The translations under genes and the position numbers were made by a program. Of a DNA stretch of 64,000 bases, positions 16,844-24,711 are shown piece by piece. The stretch comes from Allolucifera butyrica (GTDB taxonomy: Bacteria > Bacillota > Negativicutes > Sporomusales > UPPP01). Location: assembly GCF_900476375.1 (NCBI RefSeq), contig NZ_UPPP01000083.1, positions 62,001 through 126,000 of the forward strand. The letters run 5' to 3'. The number at the start of each line of letters is the position of its first letter. Within the stretch, counting starts at the first letter, position 1. The notes below the pieces were generated by a model that had not been told where the DNA came from, searched no databases, and saw nothing but the letters and a program-made list of their open reading frames with translations.

Positions 16844-17304
16844 TAAAATCCTCCTTGTCTTAACCAGAAGATGAATCCCGTGATAAAAGCAGTGACTAAG
16901 CCATAAACCAAGACAGGACCGGCAATAACAAACATTTTGGCGCCAATACCAAACACATATCCCTCCCGTTTGAATTCCATAGCCGGGGCAACAATCGAAT
17001 TCGCGAATCCGGTAATAGGAACGATAGATCCTGCCCCGGCTCTTTTACCCAATTCATCATAAACGCCGATTCCCGTAAAAAAGGCACCCAGAAAAACCAT
17101 CACGGCACTCGTGGCCGCCGCTACCTCTTTCTTCCCCATTCCTAAAATCAGAAAATAATTTTGTACCCATTGTCCTAAAATACAGATTAGCCCACCTACG
17201 GTAAAGGCCCAAAATACATTTTTCAGTAAGGGCGGTTTCGGTTTTACCCGGTTAAATTTATCTTGATATTGTTGTATGTCCTGTTGTTGCTTTTTGTCCG
17301 GCAT
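16843..17304 (-). CDS. spoVAC: Stage V sporulation protein AC
   Basis: Membrane protein of 153 residues. The N-terminal cytosolic segment contains the usual KPKPPLLKNVFWAFTVGGLIC entry, and the family signature GAGSIVPITGFANSIVAPAMEFKREG lies near residue 90. SpoVAC has mechanosensitive-channel-like behaviour in Bacillus and takes part in dipicolinate movement. It is the first gene of the spoVA set and has a GGGAGGTGG ribosome site and a likely forespore promoter upstream. Confidence 0.95.
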   Translation of the reverse strand: MPDKKQQQDIQQYQDKFNRVKPKPPLLKNVFWAFTVGGLICILGQWVQNYFLILGMGKKEVAAATSAVMVFLGAFFTGIGVYDELGKRAGAGSIVPITGFANSIVAPAMEFKREGYVFGIGAKMFVIAGPVLVYGLVTAFITGFIFWLRQGGF

Positions 17305-17330
17305 GTTTCCACCTCCCGTCAGTTATTATT

Positions 17331-17360
17331 TATTGTGACCACTCCGGCCATAAATAATGC
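17331..17360 (-). promoter_or_regulatory. Probable sigma-G/F promoter of the spoVA set
   Basis: Minus-strand GCATT (17356-17360), a spacer of exactly 15 bases, then GGTCACAATA (17331-17340), which matches nine of ten positions of the forespore -10 consensus GGNRANANTR. It is about 30 bases before the spoVAC start. Confidence 0.55.
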
Positions 17361-17362
17361 AA

Positions 17363-17423
17363 AAAAGACCGTTTAGGGCGCTCCTTCTTGCGGTAATTGG
17401 GAATTTGGTAATTGGATTTTAGA
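17363..17423 (+). repeat. Remnant of the composite repeat with TAATTGG iterons
   Basis: AAAAAAGACC followed by CGGTAATTGG, GAATTTGG, TAATTGG and ATTTTAGAA. The iteron part (17391-17423) is nearly identical to 62251-62282. The hairpin is degraded here. Confidence 0.65.
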
Positions 17424-17438
17424 AAGATCTTCCATTGT

Positions 17439-17467
17439 AAAAAAAGAGTGCCTTAGCGGCACTCTTG
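17439..17467 (-). terminator. Dodecin terminator
   Basis: AAGAGTGCC / GGCACTCTT stem with a 5-base loop, followed on the minus strand by seven T. It lies 16 bases past the dodecin stop. Confidence 0.92.
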
Positions 17468-17482
17468 GCTGTTAGTATAAAA

Positions 17483-17680
17483 TTAATGGACATGAAAAGC
17501 GACTTTAACGTCAGCCTTGTACTCGGCAATCCGCCCATTATCAATATTTGCCGTAAAATTGGTAACCTCAACACCCACAATATCATCCAAAGTTTTGGAC
17601 GCTTCAACAACCGCATTATCCACAGCATCCGTCCAGTTATGCCGGGATGTACCGACTAATTCAATGACTTTTACTACCAT
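17483..17680 (-). CDS. Dodecin family flavin-binding protein
   Basis: A 65-residue dodecin-type protein, a dodecameric store or buffer of flavins. It matches the family over its whole length: VVKVIELVGTS at the start, the W of NWTDAVDNAV (flavin-stacking Trp) and EVTNFTANIDNGRIAEYKADVKVAF at the end. The start has a GGGGG site 9 bases upstream. It is flanked by its own terminator and is probably monocistronic. Confidence 0.93.
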   Translation of the reverse strand: MVVKVIELVGTSRHNWTDAVDNAVVEASKTLDDIVGVEVTNFTANIDNGRIAEYKADVKVAFHVH

Positions 17681-17756
17681 TTTTCAGACCCCCTTAGTAA
17701 GGTTATTATTTTTTTAGTAGTTTGCACAAAATCCGGATAGTTTATGCCGGTTGATT

Positions 17757-17921
17757 TTACTCTTTTGGATTCAATGCAGGACAAATAAACAGTAAAACCT
17801 GTTTAGCCCGCATGGGTGCCTTTTTAGGTACATCCTCCCAGTAATAAAAGAGAGCCATTGTACTCGTTAAGGCAACCAAACAAACCGCTAAGAGAATTAT
17901 GAAAATTTTCCTGTTAGCCAT
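17757..17921 (-). CDS. Small single-pass membrane protein downstream of sigF
   Basis: A 54-residue product, MANRKIFIILLAVCLVALTS at the N-terminus, with one membrane helix (about residues 5-27), then a basic tail PKKAPMRAKQVLLFICPAL. A GAGGTG ribosome site precedes the ATG by 6 bases. Coding is supported by that site and by the hydrophobic-then-basic layout. It follows the sigF terminator. No family recognised. Confidence 0.65.
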   Translation of the reverse strand: MANRKIFIILLAVCLVALTSTMALFYYWEDVPKKAPMRAKQVLLFICPALNPKE

Positions 17922-17969
17922 ATTCTTTCACCTCTCACGCCGAGTACTAAGCACTAGTATTCCCTTTTG

Positions 17970-18009
17970 CAAAAAAAACAGACCTCCTTTTTGCATTTAC
18001 GAGGTCTGC
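17970..18009 (-). terminator. Terminator overlapping the end of sigF
   Basis: GCAGACCTC and GAGGTCTG form the stem around a loop of about 13 bases containing the sigF stop codon. Eight T follow on the minus strand. Confidence 0.9.
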
Positions 18010-18728
18010 AGATATTCTCTGATTGTCTTTAAGGCGTTTTTTTCAATACGCGACACCTGCACTTGCGACAGGCCAATCACAGCAGCAATTTCCGCCTGGG
18101 TCCGGTCTTCAAAAAACCGCAGCTGAATTACCGTACGTTCTTTTGGCGGCAGCCGCGATATAACTTCTTCAAGGGCTAACTTTTCAATATAGACCGTATC
18201 CTGGCCGTCGCTATGCTTAATCTGGTCCATCAATAATAACGGATCCCCCTGAGCGTGAAAAACCTGTTCATAAAGAGATGCCGTTGGTTGAACCGCTTCA
18301 AGGGCCGATACGATCTCCTGCGGCGCCAAGGCTAATTCTTGGGCAATTTCGGTAATTGTAGGGTCGCGGCCTAATTCTCCCTGCAATTTCTCCTGTATCC
18401 GGTGAACCCGGTAAGCCAATTCCTTGACCGGCCTGCTTACCTTGATTGGATTGTCATCCCGCATATACCGCCGGATTTCACCAATAATCATCGGAACCGC
18501 ATAGGTGGAGAATTTAACACTAAACTGGGAATCAAACCGTTCGATTGCCTTCATCAGACCAATACAGCCGATCTGGAATAAATCATCCCATTCATATCCC
18601 CGGTTGGTAAAACGATATACAATACTTCGCACCAAATTCAGGTTATTCTCTAAAATAATTTCGTTTGCTTTTTTATCGCCGTTATGGGCGCGTTGAATTA
18701 ATTCTTTAAATTCTTCCTCTCCCAGCAT
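17997..18728 (-). CDS. sigF: RNA polymerase sigma-F factor
   Basis: First forespore-specific sigma factor. The 243 residues show region 2 (NLVRSIVYRFTNRGYEWDDLFQIGCIGLMKAIERFD), region 3 (RPVKELAYRVHRIQEKL) and region 4 helix-turn-helix (RTQAEIAAVIGLSQVQVSRIEKNAL). It is held inactive by SpoIIAB and released by dephosphorylated SpoIIAA. ATG 18728 is preferred to 18734 because AGGTGGG precedes it by 6 bases. Last gene of spoIIAA-spoIIAB-sigF. Confidence 0.97.
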   Translation of the reverse strand: MLGEEEFKELIQRAHNGDKKANEIILENNLNLVRSIVYRFTNRGYEWDDLFQIGCIGLMKAIERFDSQFSVKFSTYAVPMIIGEIRRYMRDDNPIKVSRPVKELAYRVHRIQEKLQGELGRDPTITEIAQELALAPQEIVSALEAVQPTASLYEQVFHAQGDPLLLMDQIKHSDGQDTVYIEKLALEEVISRLPPKERTVIQLRFFEDRTQAEIAAVIGLSQVQVSRIEKNALKTIREYLQTS

Positions 18729-18739
18729 GAGCATCCCAC

Positions 18740-19165
18740 CTAATGCACTTTAGTAATCATTTTGCCCATTTTAACCGTTGTGCCTTGTCCCACACCAGAC
18801 TTTACGTCCAGCTCATCCATAAAGGATTCCATAAAAACAAATCCCAGTCCCATACGCTCCGGATCGGTCGAAAATGCAGGCTGCCGGGCTAAGGCGATAT
18901 CGGCAATCCCCTTACCGTAATCAATAATTAAGCACTCCAATTTCTCCTCATACAATGTCATTTCAAACTGAATCTGTCCATCCTGATGGCCATAGCCGTG
19001 AATAATCGCGTTAGATATTGCCTCTGAGACCGCCACTTTAATTTCTTCAATTTCACTTAAGGTAAAATCAGCCTGAGCGGCAAATGCAGCAGCGGTGATT
19101 CTGGCAATACCAACATTTTCGCTGCAACTTATAAAGGACATGGTCATTTTATTTTTTATTGCCAT
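18740..19165 (-). CDS. spoIIAB: Anti-sigma-F factor, serine kinase
   Basis: GHKL-type kinase that binds sigma-F and phosphorylates SpoIIAA. The 141 residues start MAIKNKMTMSFISCSENVGIARI, as in Bacillus SpoIIAB. ATP-binding boxes are EAISNAIIHGYG (N box), DYGKGIAD and ERMGLGFVFMESFMD. The ATG at 19165 follows GGAGGG by 6 bases; the extra N-terminal residues of the longer reading overlap spoIIAA and are not used. Confidence 0.97.
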   Translation of the reverse strand: MAIKNKMTMSFISCSENVGIARITAAAFAAQADFTLSEIEEIKVAVSEAISNAIIHGYGHQDGQIQFEMTLYEEKLECLIIDYGKGIADIALARQPAFSTDPERMGLGFVFMESFMDELDVKSGVGQGTTVKMGKMITKVH

Positions 19166-19178
19166 TGGCGCTCCCTCC

Positions 19179-19514
19179 TCATACTCTTTCCAAGGCATCA
19201 CTCTCTGTTGCGTACAACTTCATAATTTTCAGCAGTCCGGACAATTCGAAAATTCGTTCTACCTGCGGTTGAAGCTGGACGGCACCCATTTTACCGCCTA
19301 ATAAATTTAATTTTTTATAACGACCTAAAATCACACCTAGACCGGAACTGTCAATAAAAGAAACCCCCTCTAAATTGAGCAGCATGTTGGTAACTCCCGT
19401 CTTTTCCAGCGCGTCGTCAACCACTTTCCGGAATTCATCGGCCACATGCATGTCCAATTCCCCTGCAATATTTACAATTAATACTCCTCTTCTTACCGCC
19501 GTAGTAATTTGCAA
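19179..19514 (-). CDS. spoIIAA: Anti-anti-sigma-F factor
   Basis: STAS-domain protein of 111 residues, dephosphorylated by SpoIIE to free sigma-F from SpoIIAB. The phosphorylatable Ser lies in SFIDSSGLGVILGRYK, as in the family. TTG at 19514 is proposed as start because AAGGAGG sits 8 bases upstream and this gives the family length; a longer reading from 19544 would encode the ribosome site itself. Confidence 0.95.
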   Translation of the reverse strand: MQITTAVRRGVLIVNIAGELDMHVADEFRKVVDDALEKTGVTNMLLNLEGVSFIDSSGLGVILGRYKKLNLLGGKMGAVQLQPQVERIFELSGLLKIMKLYATESDALERV

Positions 19515-19550
19515 CCATTTTTCCTCCTTTTCAATGCTAGTCAACTTTAT

Positions 19551-19577
19551 ATTCTGTTTCAGGAAAAATTTTCCTGC
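19551..19577 (-). promoter_or_regulatory. Sigma-H promoter of spoIIAA-spoIIAB-sigF
   Basis: Minus-strand GCAGGAAAA (19569-19577), 11 bases, then ACAGAAT (19551-19557). Both match the sigma-H consensus RNAGGAWWW and RNNGAAT at every position. The spacing is canonical and the site lies between the dacF terminator and spoIIAA. Confidence 0.8.
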
Positions 19578-19585
19578 CGATTAAA

Positions 19586-19612
19586 ATAAAAAAAACGGGT
19601 TAAAACCCGTTT
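19586..19612 (-). terminator. dacF terminator
   Basis: AAACGGGTT / AACCCGTTT stem followed by eight T on the minus strand, directly after the dacF stop. It separates dacF from the spoIIA operon. Confidence 0.9.
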
Positions 19613-19622
19613 CCTAAAGAAT

Positions 19623-20798
19623 TTATCGATTTATGCTAAATAGCTCATAAAACATATTGCTAATAATTTGGCCAAACCCAATGCGGGGGACCGTTTTGGC
19701 CGCAACCAGATCGACCTTATCGACTTCTTTCCCATCTTTTTCAATAATCAATTCCCCGCACTTCTGGCCTTCGGCTACCGGTGCGTTAACCGCCGGCCCG
19801 GCGACGAATCTCTTTTGGATGGCTTTATTTTGACCTTTGGCCAGTAACAAGGTAATATCTTTCGCGGCAATTAGTTGTACTTCCTTTTCCGTCCCGTTAT
19901 TTACTTTCATTTTTTCTACCGGGGAGCCTTTTTCCACCACCGGCGCCGCGATATAATTGGCAAACCCCCAATCCATTAATTTCATACTTTCCCGCAGATG
20001 GGACCGGGGTTCAGGGGTTGCAAAAACAACAGCAATCAACCGCAGTCCGTCCCGCTTGGCCGTACCGGCAAAACAATATTTTGCTTCTTCGGTCCAGCCC
20101 GTTTTTAATCCATCCGCCCCTTTATACCACCATAATAATTTATTGGTATTGACCAGCCAGTTTTTCCCGTTACGCAGCCAGGTTTCTTTAATACCGCATA
20201 ATTCCATATATAATGGATGCTTTATTGCTTCTTTGACGATTAAAGCCGTATCATATGCGCTCAGATAATGTCCGGCAACAGGCAATCCATTCACGTTGGC
20301 AAAATGGGTATTCTTTAAACCAAGATCGGCTGCTCGTTGATTCATGGCATCAACAGCCGCTTGTTCAGAACCGTATATATGTTCCATAAGCGCGACAGCC
20401 GCATCATTAGCGCTTACTACGGCAATGGCCGTCATCAATTCTTTGACGGTCATTCGTTCACCCGGTTCCAGCCATATTTGTGAACCACCTTGCCGCCAGG
20501 CATTTTCACTGGTAGAAACTTCGTCCGTCAATTTAATTTTCCCCTGTTCTACGGCTTCCACCGCCAGCAATAAGGTCATTGATTTTGTTACACTGGCCGG
20601 AGGCAATGGCTGATGGGCGTTTTTCTCAAATAATACGGTACCGTTTCCATCCATTAAAACAGCTGACTGGGCCGTAGTTTCCAGTTTCGTTGCCGTAATC
20701 TTCCCATCGGCAGCGTTAGCGTTGGCACCAAACAGTAAAAATAAAATGAGCGGCGTGATTAACGCCGTTGCAACGATTACTTTGCACAGTCGGCGCAT
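19623..20798 (-). CDS. dacF: D-alanyl-D-alanine carboxypeptidase DacF
   Basis: Sporulation PBP of 391 residues, regulating cortex cross-linking from the forespore side. Signal peptide residues 1-30; active-site SVTK at 69-72; SAND motif (VVSANDAAV) near 132; KTG in DGLKTGWTEEAKYCFAG. The C-terminal amphipathic tail is membrane associated. ATG 20798 is chosen because the GTG at 20807 lies inside the GGAGTG ribosome site. It is directly upstream of spoIIAA, the conserved dacF-spoIIA order. Confidence 0.93.
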   Translation of the reverse strand: MRRLCKVIVATALITPLILFLLFGANANAADGKITATKLETTAQSAVLMDGNGTVLFEKNAHQPLPPASVTKSMTLLLAVEAVEQGKIKLTDEVSTSENAWRQGGSQIWLEPGERMTVKELMTAIAVVSANDAAVALMEHIYGSEQAAVDAMNQRAADLGLKNTHFANVNGLPVAGHYLSAYDTALIVKEAIKHPLYMELCGIKETWLRNGKNWLVNTNKLLWWYKGADGLKTGWTEEAKYCFAGTAKRDGLRLIAVVFATPEPRSHLRESMKLMDWGFANYIAAPVVEKGSPVEKMKVNNGTEKEVQLIAAKDITLLLAKGQNKAIQKRFVAGPAVNAPVAEGQKCGELIIEKDGKEVDKVDLVAAKTVPRIGFGQIISNMFYELFSINR

Positions 20799-20857
20799 GA
20801 ATAACACTCCTTTCTTTTTATTTTTAGCTTCTCCAACAAACTAACATCTACTCTGGA

Positions 20858-20903
20858 AATATAGAACAGAACCGGCTGATATCAGCCGGTTCTGTTCTAT
20901 ATT
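20858..20903. repeat. Perfect 46-bp palindrome between xerD and dacF
   Basis: The left arm 20858-20880 (starting AATATAGAACAGAACC and ending GGCTGAT) is the exact reverse complement of 20881-20903, with no spacer. It sits 8 bases past the xerD stop, so terminator action for xerD is likely, though the following T-run is poor. It could also be a protein-binding site for dacF. Confidence 0.9.
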
Positions 20904-20911
20904 TAAACATA

Positions 20912-21799
20912 TTAAGCGCGGGGATGGGTTTTATCATAAACTTCCTTTAAGCGGTTTTTGGTAACGTGCGTATAAATTTGCGTCGTTGAAATATCCGCAT
21001 GTCCCAGCATTTCTTGTACCGAGCGCAAGTCGGCGCCATTTTCCAAAAGATGGGTAGCAAAGGAATGACGCAGTGTGTGGGGGGTTATTTCTTTCATAAT
21101 ATTAGCCTCCTGGGCATATTTCTTAATAATTTTCCAAAAACCCTGACGGGTCAGCCGGTTGCCATGATGGTTGACAAACAAGGCCGGTTCTTCATACGTC
21201 CTTATTAGCTTTTGCCGGCCCTTGGTAATATAATCCTGAACACATCTCGCCGCAATGGAACCTAACGGCACAATCCGTTCCTTGGCTCCCTTGCCGTAAC
21301 ATTTAATATATCCCATATCTAAATTCACATCGGAAATATTTAAAGAGATCAGTTCCGAAACCCGGATACCGGTTGCATAGAGCAATTCCAGCATGGCTTT
21401 ATCCCGAAGGCCTGTAGGAAATAAACCATTTGGCTGCTTAAGCAGCTCTTCTACTTCACCAATTGTAAGAATTTTGGGCAATTTTTTTTCCAGCTTGGGT
21501 GATTCAAGATTGGCGGCCGGGTCTTTTTCTACATAATGTTCTCTGACAAGATATTGATAAAAGGATTTAATTGCCGCCAGGTTGCGAGATATGGTGGAAA
21601 CCGCCCGTCCTTTTGACTGAAGGTTGCTTAAATAGCTGAGAATAGTATTACGGTTCGAGTCTTTAAGCAAATCTATTTGACTGCTTTGCAAATAGATTTG
21701 AAACTGACGCAGGTCCCTTCCATACGATTCTAAGGTATTTTGGGCTAATCCACGTTCAACCGAAAGATAGTTAATAAATTCGTTAACATAACTTTCCAT
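20912..21799 (-). CDS. xerD: Tyrosine recombinase XerD
   Basis: Site-specific recombinase resolving chromosome dimers at dif. The 295 residues are typical. The N-terminal SAM-like domain contains LSVERGLAQNTLESYGRDLRQF. The catalytic domain shows ATGIRVSELISL (first Arg), HTLRHSFATHLLENGADLRSVQEMLGHADISTTQIYTHV (HxxR, H and nucleophile Tyr). The ATG at 21799 follows AGGGTGG. The ripX/xerD position upstream of dacF matches other spore formers. Confidence 0.95.
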   Translation of the reverse strand: MESYVNEFINYLSVERGLAQNTLESYGRDLRQFQIYLQSSQIDLLKDSNRNTILSYLSNLQSKGRAVSTISRNLAAIKSFYQYLVREHYVEKDPAANLESPKLEKKLPKILTIGEVEELLKQPNGLFPTGLRDKAMLELLYATGIRVSELISLNISDVNLDMGYIKCYGKGAKERIVPLGSIAARCVQDYITKGRQKLIRTYEEPALFVNHHGNRLTRQGFWKIIKKYAQEANIMKEITPHTLRHSFATHLLENGADLRSVQEMLGHADISTTQIYTHVTKNRLKEVYDKTHPRA

Positions 21800-21933
21800 C
21801 TCTACCACCCTTTTATTCCCATTTTCTCGTCGAAAAGTTTACAGTAATTTATATTTTACTGCTTAATTCCACACTAAAATACTTTTTTCCTTTGTTTTCC
21901 TAGCTAAAATTCGCGAAAAATATAATTTCTTTG

Positions 21934-22137
21934 TTAACTAACATGATCATTCATTAATTGTACCCGTAAAGGACGCTCCAGTAATTGCTCCTGGCGCAAT
22001 TTTTCTTCCAATGCGGGATACCAAAACAAGGTCAGCAGCTTAGGCAATACATAAAGTACCAACAAGACCAGGACCATAACTTTCAGATATAACTGAGACC
22101 GCTTAATAATCCTACGCAAAGATACACTGGTTATCAT
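21934..22137 (-). CDS. Small membrane protein, possibly YqzK/DUF4227-like
   Basis: A 67-residue protein with one membrane helix (about residues 15-39) and a charged C-terminal helix EEKLRQEQLLERPLRVQL. Its place between spoIIM and xerD recalls B. subtilis yqzK (DUF4227), and size and topology fit, but sequence agreement cannot be confirmed by eye. Confidence 0.6.
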   Translation of the reverse strand: MITSVSLRRIIKRSQLYLKVMVLVLLVLYVLPKLLTLFWYPALEEKLRQEQLLERPLRVQLMNDHVS

Positions 22138-22206
22138 CGTCTTCCACTTCCTACATTGCTTAACTTAATATCATACATATTCCTTTACCTAGCAGTTTAT
22201 TCGTAT

Positions 22207-22245
22207 AAAAAAAGTCAAGACTGCTGAAATTTTTACAGTCCTGAC
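22207..22245 (-). terminator. spoIIM terminator
   Basis: GTCAAGACTG / CAGTCCTGAC stem (one G-U pair in the minus-strand RNA), followed by seven T, adjacent to the spoIIM stop. Confidence 0.88.
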
Positions 22246-22246
22246 C

Positions 22247-22888
22247 CTATTCCTTTAATAGTAAACTGGCAAGCATTTTCATGAATACAGGCGAAACATA
22301 GACTTCAATTACCGACGCCAACACCATTAAAGCCAGCATCCCCGCACACAAAACCGTATAAGTAACCGTCTCATATAACAAATTGATTCTTCCCTGGAGC
22401 TTATGACGCACCAGCAATAAAGAAAAACTGGTTGCCGCTACACCGGTTACCAGAACTGCGGGAACGGCCAAAAAATTATGCGGCAATACGGAAGCTAAGG
22501 CAAAGACCAGTCCCCGTACAATGTATTCGTTCACTAAAAAACCAACTGTGAATCCAATAACAAAGCCACGGGTAAACACGATAAACAGAACAGCCGGCAG
22601 GCCAATAACGGTAAAACCCAAAATCCACATCAATCCCACAGACTTTAGATTATTATATAAAACAGAACTAAACATAGTAGCATTATTGGGTGCCGCCGGA
22701 TTCTGGCTAAGTCCCTGAAAAAAGACCTGTAAATAACCGATCAGCTCATTTTTCGGCTCATCGGGCAGGCTTTTTGCCGCTAAGGCTCCTACGACAACGC
22801 CAATAATAAAGATTAAAATAATAAAAAAATAAGCAACTATATTCGACCGCAAATGATTTAAGATGCATTGCCGAAAATAACCCAGCAT
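22247..22888 (-). CDS. spoIIM: Stage II sporulation protein M
   Basis: Membrane component of the SpoIIDMP peptidoglycan-degrading engulfment machine in the mother cell. The 213 residues have five hydrophobic segments; FIIGVVVGALAAKSL and FTRGFVIGFTVGFLVNEY are recognisable family stretches. The ATG at 22888 follows GGGAGG by 7 bases. spoIID and spoIIP are not in this window. Confidence 0.93.
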   Translation of the reverse strand: MLGYFRQCILNHLRSNIVAYFFIILIFIIGVVVGALAAKSLPDEPKNELIGYLQVFFQGLSQNPAAPNNATMFSSVLYNNLKSVGLMWILGFTVIGLPAVLFIVFTRGFVIGFTVGFLVNEYIVRGLVFALASVLPHNFLAVPAVLVTGVAATSFSLLLVRHKLQGRINLLYETVTYTVLCAGMLALMVLASVIEVYVSPVFMKMLASLLLKE

Positions 22889-22940
22889 TTGTTTTCCTCC
22901 CTGCATGTACCTGTTACAATGTATGCTCCATAAACTAGGG

Positions 22941-24143
22941 TTATTCCTTTACCGGGTTCTTTTTGCGTTCCAGCTTTCCATAAATTCCGCCGCCGCCGGC
23001 AACAATAGCTGCACTCCCTGAACGGGCCGCCGCAATATGGCGGGCTACCCCCTCACCTGCCACGGCAGCAATTGCCTCATAGTCGGCATAATGAATCACA
23101 TTCATTTCCGTCCCGAAAATAGCAAGTAATTTATCCAATGCCCTGGGTCCCAGCCCCGGTATGAATTCTAAGGGGATTTGATAATGATACGGTGGCCGGT
23201 TGGCGGGATGCCGGGGAAGGGAAAAATCAGCAATCTGATGAATCCGGTTAAGAACTCCCCGGGTAATCTTTTTACTGCCGCACTCCGGGCAAAATGATAT
23301 CCCTGCCCCGCCGCCTTGAAAACCGCAAGCATTGCAAAATGTATGATGATATTTTCCCAATCGCGGATCCAGTCCGTAATTGGCGACAACACTGCGGCCA
23401 TTTCGAACGGTTAAAGCAGCCCGGCATTCTGCAAAGTCCGGCCGGGCCAAATTCATCACATTGTACTCCCGGGCTATTTTGGCCAAAGAATGAGCATCCG
23501 AATCCGATACGAAGGTAAAGGACTGCAATTCTTCAATCCGGTCCGCCATGTCGCTGTCTGCACTAAGGCCGAGTTCCACGGCGGCTATCTTTTGCATTTC
23601 TTTATCTGACAAAATAGTGGCCATCCTGGCCGTGCAGGCGCCATACAGGCCCTTGAAGGGAGTAAACACATGGGCCGGAATAATTACGGCCTCGAATAAC
23701 CCGCCGGCAATATGAATCAGTTTGCTTAAAGGCATATGCGCATTTTGCGAACTTAAATTAATATTCCGGATAAATTGCGCCATGTATTCGGAAAATGACT
23801 TCATGCTATTTAAATCGGGCAAAAAAATGAGTGTATGGGATAGTCCGCCGTCTTCTTCCGCCGTTTCAATTTCAGCCCCTAACAGCAAAGAAATCTTGTT
23901 TTCAAAGCAATAACCGCCACCGGTATAAGGAACAAGCTTTCCTTCCTCAATCAACCGTTCTATGTCGGAGATTACCAAAGGGGACAACGCGTCAACAATG
24001 CCCAGCAGATGCAGTCCCTTTTGCCGCGCCGCCTTCTCCAGAATATTACGGACCGTCAACAGCCGGGATGTTGGTATCTTTACCCATTTGCCGCATTCGG
24101 TCATCCCCACATGTACGTGTAAATCGACAAAGTAGTGCTTCAC
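22941..24143 (-). CDS. Endonuclease Q-like PHP-domain nuclease
   Basis: Predicted DNA repair nuclease acting at deaminated bases and abasic sites (EndoQ family, YqxK in Bacillus). The 400 residues contain an N-terminal PHP metal site DLHVHVG (residues 7-13), later metal ligands in PAHVFTP and VSDSDAHS, a four-Cys zinc finger (HTFCNACGF with SFCPECGSKK, about 265-295) and C-terminal helix-hairpin-helix FIPGLGPRALDKLL. It overlaps the nudF stop by 4 bases. Confidence 0.88.
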   Translation of the reverse strand: MKHYFVDLHVHVGMTECGKWVKIPTSRLLTVRNILEKAARQKGLHLLGIVDALSPLVISDIERLIEEGKLVPYTGGGYCFENKISLLLGAEIETAEEDGGLSHTLIFLPDLNSMKSFSEYMAQFIRNINLSSQNAHMPLSKLIHIAGGLFEAVIIPAHVFTPFKGLYGACTARMATILSDKEMQKIAAVELGLSADSDMADRIEELQSFTFVSDSDAHSLAKIAREYNVMNLARPDFAECRAALTVRNGRSVVANYGLDPRLGKYHHTFCNACGFQGGGAGISFCPECGSKKITRGVLNRIHQIADFSLPRHPANRPPYHYQIPLEFIPGLGPRALDKLLAIFGTEMNVIHYADYEAIAAVAGEGVARHIAAARSGSAAIVAGGGGIYGKLERKKNPVKE

Positions 24144-24679
24144 AGCGTGATTCCCGCCAGCATCAACCCGACTATGGTTTTAGCGTCCGTAATCGTACCG
24201 TCGCTGATCATTTCCCGCACTGCGTCCCGGGAGTATAGTTCAACATTTAAAAATTCATCCTCGTCCGGATGCTGCTGCGTCGACCGCAGTTCCCGGGCGA
24301 CAAAAATATGAATGATTTCATTGCTGAAGCCGGGAGTGGTTTCAATGCTGGTCAGTCTTTGCATTATAGCGGCGACGTAACCGGTCTCTTCCTCTAATTC
24401 TCTATGTGCACAGGTATCGGGACTCTCACCGGCATCCAGTTTGCCCGCCGGGATTTCCAATAATAATTTGCCTACGGCGTGGCGATATTGGCGCACTAGA
24501 ACAATCTCTCCCGCAGCGGTCACCGGAACGATTGCGACCGCTCCCGGATGCTCAATGACCTCCCGCGTGGCCGGCTTACCATTCGGTAAAACGACCGAAT
24601 CCAGCCGCAGCGTTAAAATCTTACCGGAAAATATTTTTTTCGACTCCACAAACCGTTCTTCCAAATTGATCTGTTCCAT
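24140..24679 (-). CDS. nudF: ADP-ribose pyrophosphatase, Nudix
   Basis: Hydrolyses ADP-ribose to AMP and ribose-5-phosphate. The 179 residues carry an intact Nudix box (G-x5-E-x7-REL-x-EE-x-G) in AGKLDAGESPDTCAHRELEE followed by ETG (about residues 78-100). PGAVAIVPV and VRQYRHAVGKLLLEIPAG are typical of the ADPRase subgroup. The gene couples to the EndoQ-like gene by overlap, as nudF-yqxK neighbours in other Firmicutes. Confidence 0.93.
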   Translation of the reverse strand: MEQINLEERFVESKKIFSGKILTLRLDSVVLPNGKPATREVIEHPGAVAIVPVTAAGEIVLVRQYRHAVGKLLLEIPAGKLDAGESPDTCAHRELEEETGYVAAIMQRLTSIETTPGFSNEIIHIFVARELRSTQQHPDEDEFLNVELYSRDAVREMISDGTITDAKTIVGLMLAGITL

Positions 24680-24711
24680 TCCCTTTTCTCCTCATACTCA
24701 TATATTTTTAA

